64,000 nt of DNA from Dongia deserti (GTDB taxonomy: Bacteria; Pseudomonadota; Alphaproteobacteria; Dongiales; Dongiaceae), in NCBI RefSeq assembly GCF_003574735.1, contig NZ_QORW01000012.1, positions 1-64,000 of the forward strand, read 5' to 3'. The notes beneath the pieces are model-generated. The model saw nothing but the letters and a program-made list of their open reading frames with translations, was not told where the DNA came from and searched no databases. A program made the position numbers and the translations under genes. Positions 44,973 to 54,580 of this stretch are shown one piece after another (within the stretch, counting starts at the first letter, position 1; the number at the start of each line of letters is the position of its first letter).

Positions 44973-45800
44973 TCACGCGTTCTCACCCTGGGGACGCGAA
45001 TACATCGACAGCAGCCAATCGACCACCATATTGACGCCAATGGTCAAGAGCGCGATCGCAGCCGCCGGATAGAGCGGCGCGGCGATTCCGGCGGGAATGG
45101 CGAGTGCGCTTTCCTTGACCATGCTGCCCCAGTCCGCATCGGGCGGCTGGACGCCGAGCCCCAGGAAACTCAGTGCCGCCACGAACAGGAAGGCGAAGCA
45201 GAAACGCAGACCGAACTCCGCCGCAAGGGGCGGCAGCGCGTTCGGCAGGATCTCGCGCAGGATGACCCACATCAGGCCTTCGCCGCGCAACCGCGCCGCT
45301 TCCACGTATTCCAAAACCACGACGTTCATGGCTACCGACCGCGCGACACGGAACACATAGACTGAATAGAGCGAGCCAATCGTGAGGACGATGATCGTCG
45401 CTCCCGTGCCGAAGCCCGACAGGATGATCAGCGCCCACATGAGGTTCGGGATGGAGAGAACGACATCCGCGACGCGGGAGAACAGCATGTCGATCCATCC
45501 GCCGAAGATGGCGGCGGCAAGCCCGGTAACGACCCCGACGACAAAAGCGAGGATGGTTGCGAGCATTGCCAGGCCGATGGAAATGCGGCCGCCGTAGAGG
45601 ATGCGCGAGAACATGTCGCGCCCGATCTGGTCGAGCCCCAGCCAATGTTCGGGCGAGGGCGGATCCCAGCGCCCGCCCATCGGCAGGTTGGGATCATGCG
45701 GTGCGACCCAGGGCGCAAGAATGGCGCCACCGACGCAGGCGAGAATGATCAGCGTACCGATGATCGCAGTGAGCGTGATCCTGATGCCGCCGACTCTCAT
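44973..45800 (-). CDS. Dipeptide-type ABC permease, DppC-like
   Basis: 275 residues with about six membrane helices. After the first helix it has the DppC periplasmic signature HWLGLDQIGRDMFSRILYGG, and later the EAA loop (EYVEAARLRGEGLMWVILRE) that docks on the ATPases, followed by LPNALPPLAAEF. The ATG preceded by GTGAGAGAG is used. It lies between the DppB-like permease and the fused ATPase, 7 bases from each. Confidence 0.93.
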   Translation of the reverse strand: MRVGGIRITLTAIIGTLIILACVGGAILAPWVAPHDPNLPMGGRWDPPSPEHWLGLDQIGRDMFSRILYGGRISIGLAMLATILAFVVGVVTGLAAAIFGGWIDMLFSRVADVVLSIPNLMWALIILSGFGTGATIIVLTIGSLYSVYVFRVARSVAMNVVVLEYVEAARLRGEGLMWVILREILPNALPPLAAEFGLRFCFAFLFVAALSFLGLGVQPPDADWGSMVKESALAIPAGIAAPLYPAAAIALLTIGVNMVVDWLLSMYSRPQGENA

Positions 45801-45807
45801 CGCTCTC

Positions 45808-46755
45808 TCACCGCGGATGCCGGAGCCGCGGATTGCTGAGAATCGACAGCACATCCGCGATCAAGTTTAGGCCGATGAACACCACGGCGAAGATCAGGCC
45901 GCACGCTTGTACCACCGGCACGTCGCGCTTGGAAACCGCATCCACCATCAGCCGGCCGAGGCCGTTGTAGGTAAAGACCGCCTCCACGACCACCACGCCC
46001 ACGATGAGATAGGCCAGGTTCAGCGCGATCACGTTGATGATCGGCGCCATCGCGTTCGGGAGCGCGTGCCGCACCACGATCCGCGCTTTGGATAACCCCT
46101 TGAGCAGCGCCATCTCGATATAGGGACTGGCCATGACGGTCAGCACCGACGTGCGGGTCATGCGCATCATGTGCGCGATCACGACCAGCACGAGCGTCAG
46201 CATCGGCAGGAATGTGGCATAGAGGTGTTGCGTAAAGGTCTGTTCCGGCTTGAAGGTGGCGATCGCCGGGAACCAGCGGAACTGCACGGCCAGAAACAGG
46301 ATGAGGATGTAGCCGATGAAGAATTCCGGCATCGAAATCGCCGCGAGCGTGCTGATGTTCACGAGCCGATCGTAGATGCTGTTGCGGTAGATGGCGGCCA
46401 GGATGCCCAGGAACACCGAAAGCGGCACCGCGATGAGCGCGGCGTAGGCGGCCAGGAACAAGGTGTTCCACAGGCGCGGGCCGATGACATCCGCGACCGG
46501 GCGCTTGTTAGCCAGCGACGTACCGAAGTCGCCGTCAACAGCGCCGCGCAGCCATTCGACATAGCGCTCGTAGGGCGGTCGATCGAGACCGAGTTCGGCG
46601 CGGATCGCGGCGACATTCTCGGGTGTCGCTTGCTGGCCAAGGATGTTGGTGGCGATGTCCCCCGGAAGCCACTCGGTCACGGCGAAAATCAAAGCCGAAA
46701 CGAGAATCAACGTCAGGATACCCAACACCAGCCGCTGACCGAGCAGTTTCAGCAT
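45808..46755 (-). CDS. Dipeptide-type ABC permease, DppB-like
   Basis: 315 residues with about six membrane helices. KLLGQRLVLGILTLILVSAL is the typical first helix, then TEWLPGDIATNILGQQATPE, DFGTSLANKRPVADVI, and the EAA loop EMALLKGLSKARIVVRHALP. It forms the channel with the DppC-like subunit. A 188-base gap with a hairpin separates it from the binding-protein gene upstream. Confidence 0.93.
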   Translation of the reverse strand: MLKLLGQRLVLGILTLILVSALIFAVTEWLPGDIATNILGQQATPENVAAIRAELGLDRPPYERYVEWLRGAVDGDFGTSLANKRPVADVIGPRLWNTLFLAAYAALIAVPLSVFLGILAAIYRNSIYDRLVNISTLAAISMPEFFIGYILILFLAVQFRWFPAIATFKPEQTFTQHLYATFLPMLTLVLVVIAHMMRMTRTSVLTVMASPYIEMALLKGLSKARIVVRHALPNAMAPIINVIALNLAYLIVGVVVVEAVFTYNGLGRLMVDAVSKRDVPVVQACGLIFAVVFIGLNLIADVLSILSNPRLRHPR

Positions 46756-46899
46756 TCATCCCCCTCCGCTCCGGGCGGCATATCGGCGCCCGCCCCTCGA
46801 CTCGCCGCGTTGGCTACCGGCTTGCGGCAACACTAGCGCCAAGCCGCTTCCTCTCCAAGGGGGCGTGGCGCGGAAATGTCCGATAAAATCAAGGAAATA

Positions 46900-46925
46900 G
46901 GGCGGCGGCCACCGATCCGCCGCCC
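46900..46925 (-). terminator. Hairpin between binding-protein and permease genes
   Basis: GGGCGGCGG (46900-46908) pairs with CCGCCGCCC (46917-46925). On the minus strand it follows the binding-protein stop by 18 bases and is followed by TATTTCCTTG, only weakly T-rich. It may act as a partial terminator or mRNA-stabilising hairpin, so that the binding protein is made in excess over the permeases. Confidence 0.5.
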
Positions 46926-46943
46926 GTGAAACCAAACTGTCCG

Positions 46944-48527
46944 CTAAGCCTCGATCCAGGCTTTCTGGACGATCCGGCTGTTGCACAAGTCGAACATGCC
47001 GTGCGGCGTGTGCCCCTTGACCTTGACGTCGTGCACGTCGAGCCAATCCTTGAACAGCGGGATCAGCGCCCCACCCTGCTCGTGCAGCATGCGCTGCATT
47101 TCCCAGATGTAGGTCTTGCGCTTGGCCTGATCGGTCGTCGCCTTCGCGTCGGCCAGCAGCTTGTCAAACGCCTCGACCTTCCAGTGCGTGTCGTTCCACG
47201 GCGCGCTGGACTGGTACGCCACTGCCAGCATCTGCGTCGCCGCCGGCCGCCCGCCCCAGTAGGAGGTCATGAATGGCGCCTTCAGCCAAACGTTCTCCCA
47301 GAAGCCGTCTGCCGGCTCACGGCGGACCGTGACGTTGATGCCGGCCGCCGCAGCCGTCGCCTGGAACAGCACCGACATGTCGATCGCGCCATTGAAGGCC
47401 GCATCAGACGCCGAGAGGATGACATCCTTGGGCCCGAGACCGGCCTTGTTCGCATGGAATGCCGCCTTCTCCGGATCGTATTCGCGCTGCGGCAGCTCAT
47501 TGTTGTGGTAGGGATCGGATTCCGGGATCGGATGGTCGTTGCCCCGCCGCGCGAATTTGCCGAACAGCATCTGCACCAGCTTCTCGCGGTTCATGGAGTA
47601 TTTCAGCGCAAGCCGGACATCCGGATTGTCGTACGGCGCCTTGTCGCACATCATCGGCATGATGAAGTGATAGCCCGCCGCGGCTTGTACCAGCTCGAAA
47701 TTGCCGGCGGCCTCGATCTGATCCACCAGCGGCACCACGACACGGTGAGTCACATCAACTTCACCGGCCAGCAGTGCCTGCATGCGCGCCGCATCGTCGT
47801 TGATGACGGAGAGCTCCGCGGATTCCAGGTTGCAGCGGCCTTCCTTCCAATAGCCGCCGCGATTGGTCAGGATGGCGCGCACGCCGGGCTCGAAGTTCTC
47901 CAGCTTGTATCCGCCGGTGCCGATCGGGTTGGACCAGTCGGTGAAGTCCTTGGGCACGACCAGAACGTGATAGTCGCTGAGCACGTACGGCAGATCGGCG
48001 TCCGGCGCTTCCAGCGCGATCTTGACCTGATGCGTGTCCATCTTGACCACATCCTTGATCGGCCGCATGGGGCCGGCGGCGCCGGATGTGGAGTCACCAC
48101 GATGCAGGTTGATCGAGTAGATGACATCATCGGCATCCAGCGTCTTGCCATTGCTGAAGGTGATGCCCTTACGGACATTGCAGACCCATTCGGTTGCATC
48201 GTCGCTGGGTTCGAGCGTCTCGAAGAGCTCGGGCTGGATCTGGTTCTTGGCGTCGACCTCGACCAAGCCGTCATAGATGCTGGTCGAGATGTTGATCATC
48301 GTCGTATCGGTGTAGGTCCGGATGTCGAGGCTGTCCGTGGTGCTGCCGCCGGCGATGCCGACGCGCAGATGACCGCCCTTCACTGGGGTTTGTGCGAAGC
48401 CGGCTTTCGCCAGCACACCGCTGGCGATCGACGTGGCGACGCCCAGCGCCGCGGCACGACGCATGAACTCACGCCGGCTCACGCGGCCGTTGGTGACGGC
48501 GCGCTGCAACTCATCCCATTGATTCAT
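46944..48527 (-). CDS. Peptide-type ABC substrate-binding protein, Tat-exported
   Basis: 527 residues of solute-binding protein family 5. The N-terminus carries a twin-arginine signal, VSRREFMRRAAALGVATS, ending near KAGFAQ, so the folded protein is sent out by Tat. Family segments include SIYDGLVEVDAKNQIQPELF, KGITFSNGKTLDADDVIYSI, GTGGYKLENFEPG, and PDVRLALKYSMNREKLVQML. It is the first gene of the transporter operon. GAGGGAG lies 7 bases before the chosen ATG. The ligand may be a peptide, amine or opine-like compound; the sequence does not decide. Confidence 0.93.
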   Translation of the reverse strand: MNQWDELQRAVTNGRVSRREFMRRAAALGVATSIASGVLAKAGFAQTPVKGGHLRVGIAGGSTTDSLDIRTYTDTTMINISTSIYDGLVEVDAKNQIQPELFETLEPSDDATEWVCNVRKGITFSNGKTLDADDVIYSINLHRGDSTSGAAGPMRPIKDVVKMDTHQVKIALEAPDADLPYVLSDYHVLVVPKDFTDWSNPIGTGGYKLENFEPGVRAILTNRGGYWKEGRCNLESAELSVINDDAARMQALLAGEVDVTHRVVVPLVDQIEAAGNFELVQAAAGYHFIMPMMCDKAPYDNPDVRLALKYSMNREKLVQMLFGKFARRGNDHPIPESDPYHNNELPQREYDPEKAAFHANKAGLGPKDVILSASDAAFNGAIDMSVLFQATAAAAGINVTVRREPADGFWENVWLKAPFMTSYWGGRPAATQMLAVAYQSSAPWNDTHWKVEAFDKLLADAKATTDQAKRKTYIWEMQRMLHEQGGALIPLFKDWLDVHDVKVKGHTPHGMFDLCNSRIVQKAWIEA

Positions 48528-48630
48528 GCCCATTCTCCCTCTTCCCTGAGTTCGGCTTATGCATTCATTACCGTGTGCACGCGTTACTATGCAGATGGAC
48601 TTTGCTCCGCACAATCGCGGACAGTCCGCG

Positions 48631-49599
48631 TCACGTGAGATATTCGATGCCGAACGCTGCCGTTTTTTCTGCCACTGGCAATGCAGCAACTCGGCCAGGG
48701 CACGCGCGAAATCGACAAGGGCCCGCTCTGCGGCACTGCAAAAGTGCAAACGTGCGCAGGAATCTGTGCGGCAGCCCACGCACGACGATCAACCGCTGCG
48801 GGACGCCGGCGGCTTCGAGCGCCGCCGCATATTCCAGGGCATCCGGAAGGATTACGTCCAGCCCCGCGGCGCAGATGACGGCCGGCGGCAGACGCGAGAA
48901 GTCGCGCGCCATCGGCGGCATGGCATACGGGTCCTCCACATCGCGCGGAAATGACAGATAGGCACCGATGGCGTCGGAAACAGCTGCCGCGTCCAAGCCT
49001 GGGCTGGCCGGCGCGATTGAAGGCCGATTGGTGCGCAAGGCCGGATAGATCAGTCACTGCGCCCGCAGACGCGGTCAGCCATCATTGCGCGCCATCAGGG
49101 CTATGCCGGCGGCAAGCGCGCCGCCTGCGCTATCACCAAACGCCGCAATCCGGCGCGGATCGAGGTTATATTCGCCGCCGTCTTCGACCACCCAGTTGAG
49201 GGCGTCCCACACATCGTACAGTGCCGCAGGATATTTGTGTTCCGGTGCCAAGCGATAATCGACGGCAAGGACCGCGGCTTCCGCGTGCAGCGCAAGACGC
49301 ACTACCGGTAGATCATGGCTGTCCAGCCCGCCGAACATCCAGAAACCGCCATGGCAATACACGATGACAGGCGCTGGGCTGCTCGCCTTCGGGGGCCGAT
49401 AGAGCCGGACGGCGATATGGCCGCTGAGACCGAGAACCTCGAAATCCTCTGACTCGACGCCGAGGGGAAGTGGCGCGTGCCAACGCCGCCAGAATGCGTC
49501 GTAAAGCGCACGCTGCTCCGCGATCGGCCGAGTGGAGAAGTGCCGGTCGAACGTCTTGTCCTGGTCGACCGCAAACGCGGCGATATCAGGATCCAGCAC
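48631..49599 (-). pseudogene. HSL-type alpha/beta hydrolase with two nonsense codons
   Basis: The frame carries a full hormone-sensitive-lipase-like hydrolase: the oxyanion motif YCHGGFWMFGG, VDYRLAPEHKYPAALYDVWD, the nucleophile GDSAGGALAAG, the acid region CAAGLDVILPDALEYAAALE and the catalytic His in GLPHRFL. Two in-frame TGA codons, at 49075-49077 and 49054-49056, interrupt it between MARNDG and LIYPAL, where relatives read straight through. These are substitutions, not frameshifts, so the gene looks truly inactivated. The start is a GTG. It lies beside the transporter operon and upstream of the divergent carnitine regulator. Confidence 0.75.
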
Positions 49600-49727
49600 G
49601 CCAGGGTCCCCTCACCTGTTGCGGGACGGGCCGAAAGCATGAAGCCAGGGAAAACGCCAGTTGACAAATTCCGTCAAGCCATGACGAATAACGACGAAAG
49701 CACGTCATGTGCTCCTGAGGGTGGATC

Positions 49728-50735
49728 ATGAAGCCGGAGCCGCGGATCCAGGCCGCGCCGATCGAGACGCCGCAGACGATCGCCTTTCTGATCGTGCCGC
49801 AATTTTCCATGCTGGCATTCGTCTCGGCGGTGGAGCCGCTGCGCGTCGCGAATCGGCTCGCTGGCCGCGAGCTTTATCGCTGGATCGTGGTCTCACGCGA
49901 TGGCAAGTCGGTAACGGCTTCAAACGGCATGTCGCTGTTGGCCGATCACGGCTTGGACGGCAGGCTGGAGGTCACGTTCGCCGTCGCGTGCGCGGGCTTC
50001 GAGCCCGAGCGCTACTTCGACCGCACGATCCGCAAGTGGCTGACTGGGCTGAACAGCCGCTCAGTCGATCTCGGCGCCATCGATACTGGCAGCTTCTTTC
50101 TTGCCTGGGCGGGATTGCTGGACGGTTATCGCGCAACCACGCATTGGGAAGGGCTGGACTCCTTCCGCGAAGCCTTTCCAAAGGTCGAGGCTGACAGCGG
50201 CTTATTCGTGATTGACCGCAACCGCCTCACCTGTGCCGGCGGGACGGCGGCACTCGACATGATGCTGCACTTGATTTCGCTGCAGCACGGCCATCGCCTG
50301 GCTGCCGCCGCATCGGAGCAGTTCATCCATGCGCGCATCCGGCCGCCCAGCGATCGCCAGCGCATGGAACCGCCGGCCCGCCAAGGTGTCACGCATCCCG
50401 GCCTATCGCAGGCGCTCTCGCTCATGGAGCAGAATCTCGAAGAGCCGCTCGACGCTGCGGCGCTGGCGAAGAAAGCCGGCCTCTCCTTGCGCCAGCTGGA
50501 GCGGCTGTTCCATCGGCACTTCTCCATGACGCCGCATCGCTACTACCTGGATCTGCGGCTGCAGCGGGCGCGCGCCCTGCTGCAATATAGCGACCTGGCG
50601 GTGGTGGAGATCGCGGTCGCCAGCGGTTTTGCCTCGCCCGCGCATTTCTCGCGCGCCTACCGATCCTGGGCCGGCAAGGCACCGACCAAAGAGAGGCGCC
50701 GCACGCAGGGCGGAATCATGCCGGCCCTGCGCTAG
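49728..50735 (+). CDS. cdhR: GlxA-family AraC regulator, likely CdhR
   Basis: 335 residues. The N-terminal half is a DJ-1/PfpI-like amidotransferase-fold sensor (TIAFLIVPQFSMLAFVSAVE), which binds a small ligand. The C-terminal half is an AraC DNA-binding domain with two helix-turn-helices: AALAKKAGLSLRQLERLFHR and VVEIAVASGFASPAHFSRAY. It sits 99 bases before cdhC-cdhA-cdhB, the position of CdhR, the carnitine-responsive activator in Pseudomonas. The assignment is by family and neighbourhood; related GbdR-type proteins sense glycine betaine. Confidence 0.8.
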   Translation: MKPEPRIQAAPIETPQTIAFLIVPQFSMLAFVSAVEPLRVANRLAGRELYRWIVVSRDGKSVTASNGMSLLADHGLDGRLEVTFAVACAGFEPERYFDRTIRKWLTGLNSRSVDLGAIDTGSFFLAWAGLLDGYRATTHWEGLDSFREAFPKVEADSGLFVIDRNRLTCAGGTAALDMMLHLISLQHGHRLAAAASEQFIHARIRPPSDRQRMEPPARQGVTHPGLSQALSLMEQNLEEPLDAAALAKKAGLSLRQLERLFHRHFSMTPHRYYLDLRLQRARALLQYSDLAVVEIAVASGFASPAHFSRAYRSWAGKAPTKERRRTQGGIMPALR

Positions 50736-50834
50736 TCGCGCCGATCCAACCTGATGTCGTAATTCGTCAACACTTGTTCGCCTCGCGGAACCACGATTCC
50801 AGCAATCGGAGCTGCACCCAAGAGGAGCTATCCA

Positions 50835-51725
50835 ATGAACACCGAAGTCATCGTGACCTGCGCGATCACCGGTGCCGGCGACACGGTCGGCAGACATCCA
50901 GCGATCCCCGTCACGCCGAAGCAGATCGCCGATTCTGCGATCGAAGCGGCCAAGTCCGGCGCCACCATCTGCCACATGCACGTGCGCGATCCGGAGACCG
51001 GCAAGGGCTCGCGCGACGTGAAGCTCTATGCCGAGGTGGTCGATCGCGTGCGTTCCTCCGGCGTCGACATGATCGTCAACCTGACCGCCGGCATGGGCGG
51101 CGATCTCGACATCGGCCCGGGCGAGGCGCCGCTGAAGTTCGGCCCCTACACCGACCTGGTCGGCCCGATCGAGCGCCTGAAGCATGTCGAGGAGCTGCTG
51201 CCGGAGATCTGCACCCTCGATTGCGGCACGCTCAATTTCGGCGACGGCGATATGATCTATGTGTCGACCCCGAAGCAGCTGCGCGCCGGCGCCAAGCGCA
51301 TCCAGGAGCTGGGGGTGAAGCCGGAGCTGGAGGTGTTCGATACCGGCCATCTCTGGTTCGCCAAGCAGATGCTGAAGGAAGGCCTGCTCGACGCGCCGCC
51401 GATGTTCCAGTTCTGCCTCGGTATTCCCTGGGGTGCACCGGCCGACACGACCACCATGAAAGCGATGAAGGACAATCTGCCGGAAGGTGCGATCTGGGCC
51501 GGGTTCGGCATCGGCCGCATGCAGATGCCGATGGTGGCGCAGGCCATGCTGCTCGGCGGCAATGTACGCGTCGGCCTCGAGGACAATCTGTACCTCGAGA
51601 AAGGCGTCTATGCCAGCAACGCGACCTTGGTGGACCGCGCTGTCGATATCATCCAGAAGCTGGGCGGTCGGCCGCTGACGCCGGCGGAAGGCCGCAAGAA
51701 GCTCGGCCTGAAGCCGCGCAATTGA
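50835..51725 (+). CDS. cdhC: 3-Dehydrocarnitine cleavage enzyme (BKACE family)
   Basis: 296 residues of the beta-keto acid cleavage family (DUF849). [20 protein letters not shown] opens it, [14 protein letters not shown] supplies the zinc-binding histidines, and [32 protein letters not shown] and [14 protein letters not shown] follow. With carnitine dehydrogenase next door it should join 3-dehydrocarnitine and acetyl-CoA to give betainyl-CoA and acetoacetate. A GAGGAG site precedes the ATG. Confidence 0.88.
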   Translation: MNTEVIVTCAITGAGDTVGRHPAIPVTPKQIADSAIEAAKSGATICHMHVRDPETGKGSRDVKLYAEVVDRVRSSGVDMIVNLTAGMGGDLDIGPGEAPLKFGPYTDLVGPIERLKHVEELLPEICTLDCGTLNFGDGDMIYVSTPKQLRAGAKRIQELGVKPELEVFDTGHLWFAKQMLKEGLLDAPPMFQFCLGIPWGAPADTTTMKAMKDNLPEGAIWAGFGIGRMQMPMVAQAMLLGGNVRVGLEDNLYLEKGVYASNATLVDRAVDIIQKLGGRPLTPAEGRKKLGLKPRN

Positions 51726-51747
51726 GATCACGCGAGGAAAAACGCAT

Positions 51748-52713
51748 ATGGCTTACATTACCGACATCAAGACCTTCGCCGTAATCGGCGCCGGCGTGAT
51801 CGGCAGCGGCTGGGCAGCGCGCGCACTCGCCAACGGCCTCGACGTCGTCGCCTGGGATCCGGCGCCCAATGGCGAGCAGGCCTTGCGCGCCAACATCGCC
51901 AACGCCTGGCCGGCGCTGGAGCGCGTCGGATTGAAGCCCGGTGCCAGCCAGAGCCGCCTCAAGGTCGTGAAGACAGTCGAGGAGAGCGTGAAGGATGCCG
52001 ACTTCATCCAGGAGAGCGCACCGGAACGCGAGGACCTGAAGCGCAAGCTGCATGCCCAGATCACCGGGGCTTGCAAGCCGAACGCAATCATCGGCTCCTC
52101 GACCTCGGGGCTGCTGCCGAGCGATTTCTACAGCGATGCGGTCAATCCTGATCGATGCCTGGTCGGCCATCCGTTCAATCCGGTTTATCTGCTGCCGCTG
52201 GTCGAAGTGGTGAAAGGCAAGAGGACGTCGCAGGAAGCAGCCGATGCCGCCGCGCAGATTTATGCTGCCCTCGGCATGCACCCGCTGAAGCTGAGCGCGG
52301 AGATTCCCGGCTTCGTCGCCGACCGCCTGCTGGAAGCGGTATGGCGTGAGAGCCTGCACATGATCAATGAGGGCGTCGCCACCACGGCCGAGATCGACGA
52401 TGCGATCCGCTTCGGCTGCGGCATCCGCTTCTCCTTCATGGGCAGCTTCCTGATCTATACGTTGGCGGGCGGCGATGCCGGCATGCGCCACTTCATGGAA
52501 CAGTTCGGCCCGGCCCTCGAGCTGCCCTGGACCAAGCTCAAGGCCCCGCCCCTCACCGACCAGCTGATTGATCGCGTGGTCGAAGGCACCGATCAGCAGA
52601 AAGGCAGCCGCTCCATCAAGCAACTCGAGCGCTATCGCGACGATGCCATCATCAGCGTGATGGAAGCGATCAAGGGCGCCAAGCAGCGCCACGGCCTGCG
52701 ACCGGACGAGTGA
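51748..52713 (+). CDS. cdhA: L-carnitine dehydrogenase
   Basis: 321 residues of the 3-hydroxyacyl-CoA dehydrogenase fold. The NAD-binding start is [20 protein letters not shown]. Other segments are [47 protein letters not shown] with the catalytic His, and [20 protein letters not shown]. Its size and neighbours point to L-carnitine oxidation to 3-dehydrocarnitine. It follows cdhC by 22 bases. Confidence 0.9.
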   Translation: MAYITDIKTFAVIGAGVIGSGWAARALANGLDVVAWDPAPNGEQALRANIANAWPALERVGLKPGASQSRLKVVKTVEESVKDADFIQESAPEREDLKRKLHAQITGACKPNAIIGSSTSGLLPSDFYSDAVNPDRCLVGHPFNPVYLLPLVEVVKGKRTSQEAADAAAQIYAALGMHPLKLSAEIPGFVADRLLEAVWRESLHMINEGVATTAEIDDAIRFGCGIRFSFMGSFLIYTLAGGDAGMRHFMEQFGPALELPWTKLKAPPLTDQLIDRVVEGTDQQKGSRSIKQLERYRDDAIISVMEAIKGAKQRHGLRPDE

Positions 52714-52714
52714 T

Positions 52715-53209
52715 ATGACGATCGCGGCGCCGCTCAGCCTATACCGGACCAGGGTGAAGCCGGAATGGGTGGATTACAACAACCACCTGAATGACGGCTA
52801 TTACCTGGTCATTTTCAGCCTCGGCGGCGTCGATGCCTTCATGGACCTGATCGGCATGTCGGATGCCGAGCGACGCGCGACCAAAACCACGATCTATACC
52901 CTCGAGGCGCATGTCAATTACCTGCGCGAGGTGAAGCTGGATGAAGAGGTCGAGATCCGCACTCAGCTGATCGGCTTCGATCAGAAGCGCTTCCAGCTCT
53001 ATCTCACCATGCACACGGCGCGGCTGGGGGACGAGATTGCGGCGGCATCGGAGTTCATGCTCGTTAACATCGACACCTCTGGTGAGCCGAGATCGGCGCC
53101 GTTCCGGCCCGAGGTCGCCGCCAAGCTGGCGGAGATCATGGAAGCGCACAAGGCCTTGCCCCTGCCCGCCTATTCGGGGCGGACGATCGCCCTGCCGCAG
53201 AAGAAGTAG
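52715..53209 (+). CDS. cdhB: Hotdog thioesterase, likely betainyl-CoA thioesterase
   Basis: 164 residues of the 4-hydroxybenzoyl-CoA thioesterase-like hotdog fold: VKPEWVDYNNHLNDGYYLVI includes the active-site Asp, followed by the central helix and HVNYLREVKLDEEVEIRTQL. In the Pseudomonas pathway CdhB hydrolyses betainyl-CoA to glycine betaine. It starts one base after the cdhA stop, so it is in the same operon. Confidence 0.87.
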   Translation: MTIAAPLSLYRTRVKPEWVDYNNHLNDGYYLVIFSLGGVDAFMDLIGMSDAERRATKTTIYTLEAHVNYLREVKLDEEVEIRTQLIGFDQKRFQLYLTMHTARLGDEIAAASEFMLVNIDTSGEPRSAPFRPEVAAKLAEIMEAHKALPLPAYSGRTIALPQKK

Positions 53210-53219
53210 AGAGACCGCC

Positions 53220-54377
53220 ATGGATTTCGGCCTGACCTCGGAACAGCAAATGCTGGTCGACAGCATCCGCGCCTTCGTGGAGCAGGAGCTGAAGCCCTAC
53301 GAGGACGAGGTCGAGCGCACCAATCAGGTGCGGCCGGAGCTGATCCAGCAGATCCATGCGGCCGCGATCAAGACCGGTTTCTACGCGGCCAACATGCCGG
53401 AGGAGCTGGGCGGCGGTGGCCTCGACCACATCGCACTGACCCTGATGGAACGCGAGCTCGGCCGCACCTCGTTCGCACTGCAATACGCGGTGGCGCGGCC
53501 CAGCAACATCCTGCGCGCCTGTCAGGGCGAGCAGATCGAGCGCTACCTACTGCCGGCCATTCGCGGCGAGCGGGTCGAGTGCCTGGCGCTCACCGAGCCG
53601 AATGCCGGCTCCGACCTGCGCTCCATGCAGACACGCGCCGAATCCGATGGCGACGACTTCGTCATCAACGGCACGAAGCATTTCATCTCCTACGCCGATG
53701 TCGCCGACTTCATCGTGCTGTTCGCCGCGAGCGGCGCGGAGGAAACCGGCAAGGGTACCAAGAAAAAGATCACCTCGTTCCTGGTCGATAAGGACACACC
53801 GGGCCTGGATGTGCACATGGGCCCGCATTCCGTGTCGCATCGCGGCTTCCACCACTGCGAGCTGGTGTTCACCAATTGCCGCGTTCACAAGCGCCATGTG
53901 TTGGGCGAGGTGCATCGCGGCTTTGATGTCGCCAACCAGTGGCTAGGCGCCACCCGCCTGACGGTCGCCGCCCAATGCGTCGGCCGCGCTCAGCGCGCGA
54001 TGGAAATGGCGACGCAATGGGCCGCCACCCGCAAGCAGTTCGGCCAGGCCATCGGAAAATTCCAGGGCGTCTCCTTCAAGCTGGCCGATATGGCGACGGA
54101 GATCGAGGCGGCGAACCTGCTCTGCCTGCAGACCGCCTGGAAGACCGACCAGGGCACCGTAGCCGATGCCGACTACGCGATGGCAAAATTGTTCGCAACG
54201 GAGATGCTCGCGCGGGTGACAGACCAGACTGTCCAGATCTTCGGCGGGATGGGCTTGATGGAGGAAGTCGGCGTGGAGCGCCTGTGGCGCGACGCGCGAG
54301 TCGAAAGGATTTGGGACGGTACTTCGGAAATTCAGCGGCACATCATCTCGCGTAGTCTATTGAGGCCATTAGAATAG
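53220..54377 (+). CDS. Acyl-CoA dehydrogenase
   Basis: 385 residues with the three domains of the family: N-terminal helices from DFGLTSEQQMLVDSIRAFVE, the beta domain with CLALTEPNAGSDLRSMQTRA and VINGTKHFISYADVADFIVL, and C-terminal helices with RKQFGQAIGKFQGVSFKLAD, GGMGLMEEVGVERLWRDARV and the ending WDGTSEIQRHIISRSL. The catalytic Glu would fall in the ERIWDGTSE region. Placed 10 bases after cdhB, it may oxidise gamma-butyrobetainyl-CoA to crotonobetainyl-CoA. It does not closely resemble E. coli CaiA, so this is inferred from context. Confidence 0.9.
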   Translation: MDFGLTSEQQMLVDSIRAFVEQELKPYEDEVERTNQVRPELIQQIHAAAIKTGFYAANMPEELGGGGLDHIALTLMERELGRTSFALQYAVARPSNILRACQGEQIERYLLPAIRGERVECLALTEPNAGSDLRSMQTRAESDGDDFVINGTKHFISYADVADFIVLFAASGAEETGKGTKKKITSFLVDKDTPGLDVHMGPHSVSHRGFHHCELVFTNCRVHKRHVLGEVHRGFDVANQWLGATRLTVAAQCVGRAQRAMEMATQWAATRKQFGQAIGKFQGVSFKLADMATEIEAANLLCLQTAWKTDQGTVADADYAMAKLFATEMLARVTDQTVQIFGGMGLMEEVGVERLWRDARVERIWDGTSEIQRHIISRSLLRPLE

Positions 54378-54580
54378 GCATACGCGCGTGTGTCCCATCT
54401 TTCGCGCGGACTAGCCGCTATAGTTAATGCGGTGCTAAGAAAAAGGACGCATTGTATGCGTCTCGATTTTTCTCATTCCCAAGCACATTGCAGTGTGCGG
54501 GATCAACCGGACCGCCGATAACGCTCCAAGTAAGACTGAGGCACGCTGTCTCCAATGACGTGTCCATTGGAGACAGTACC

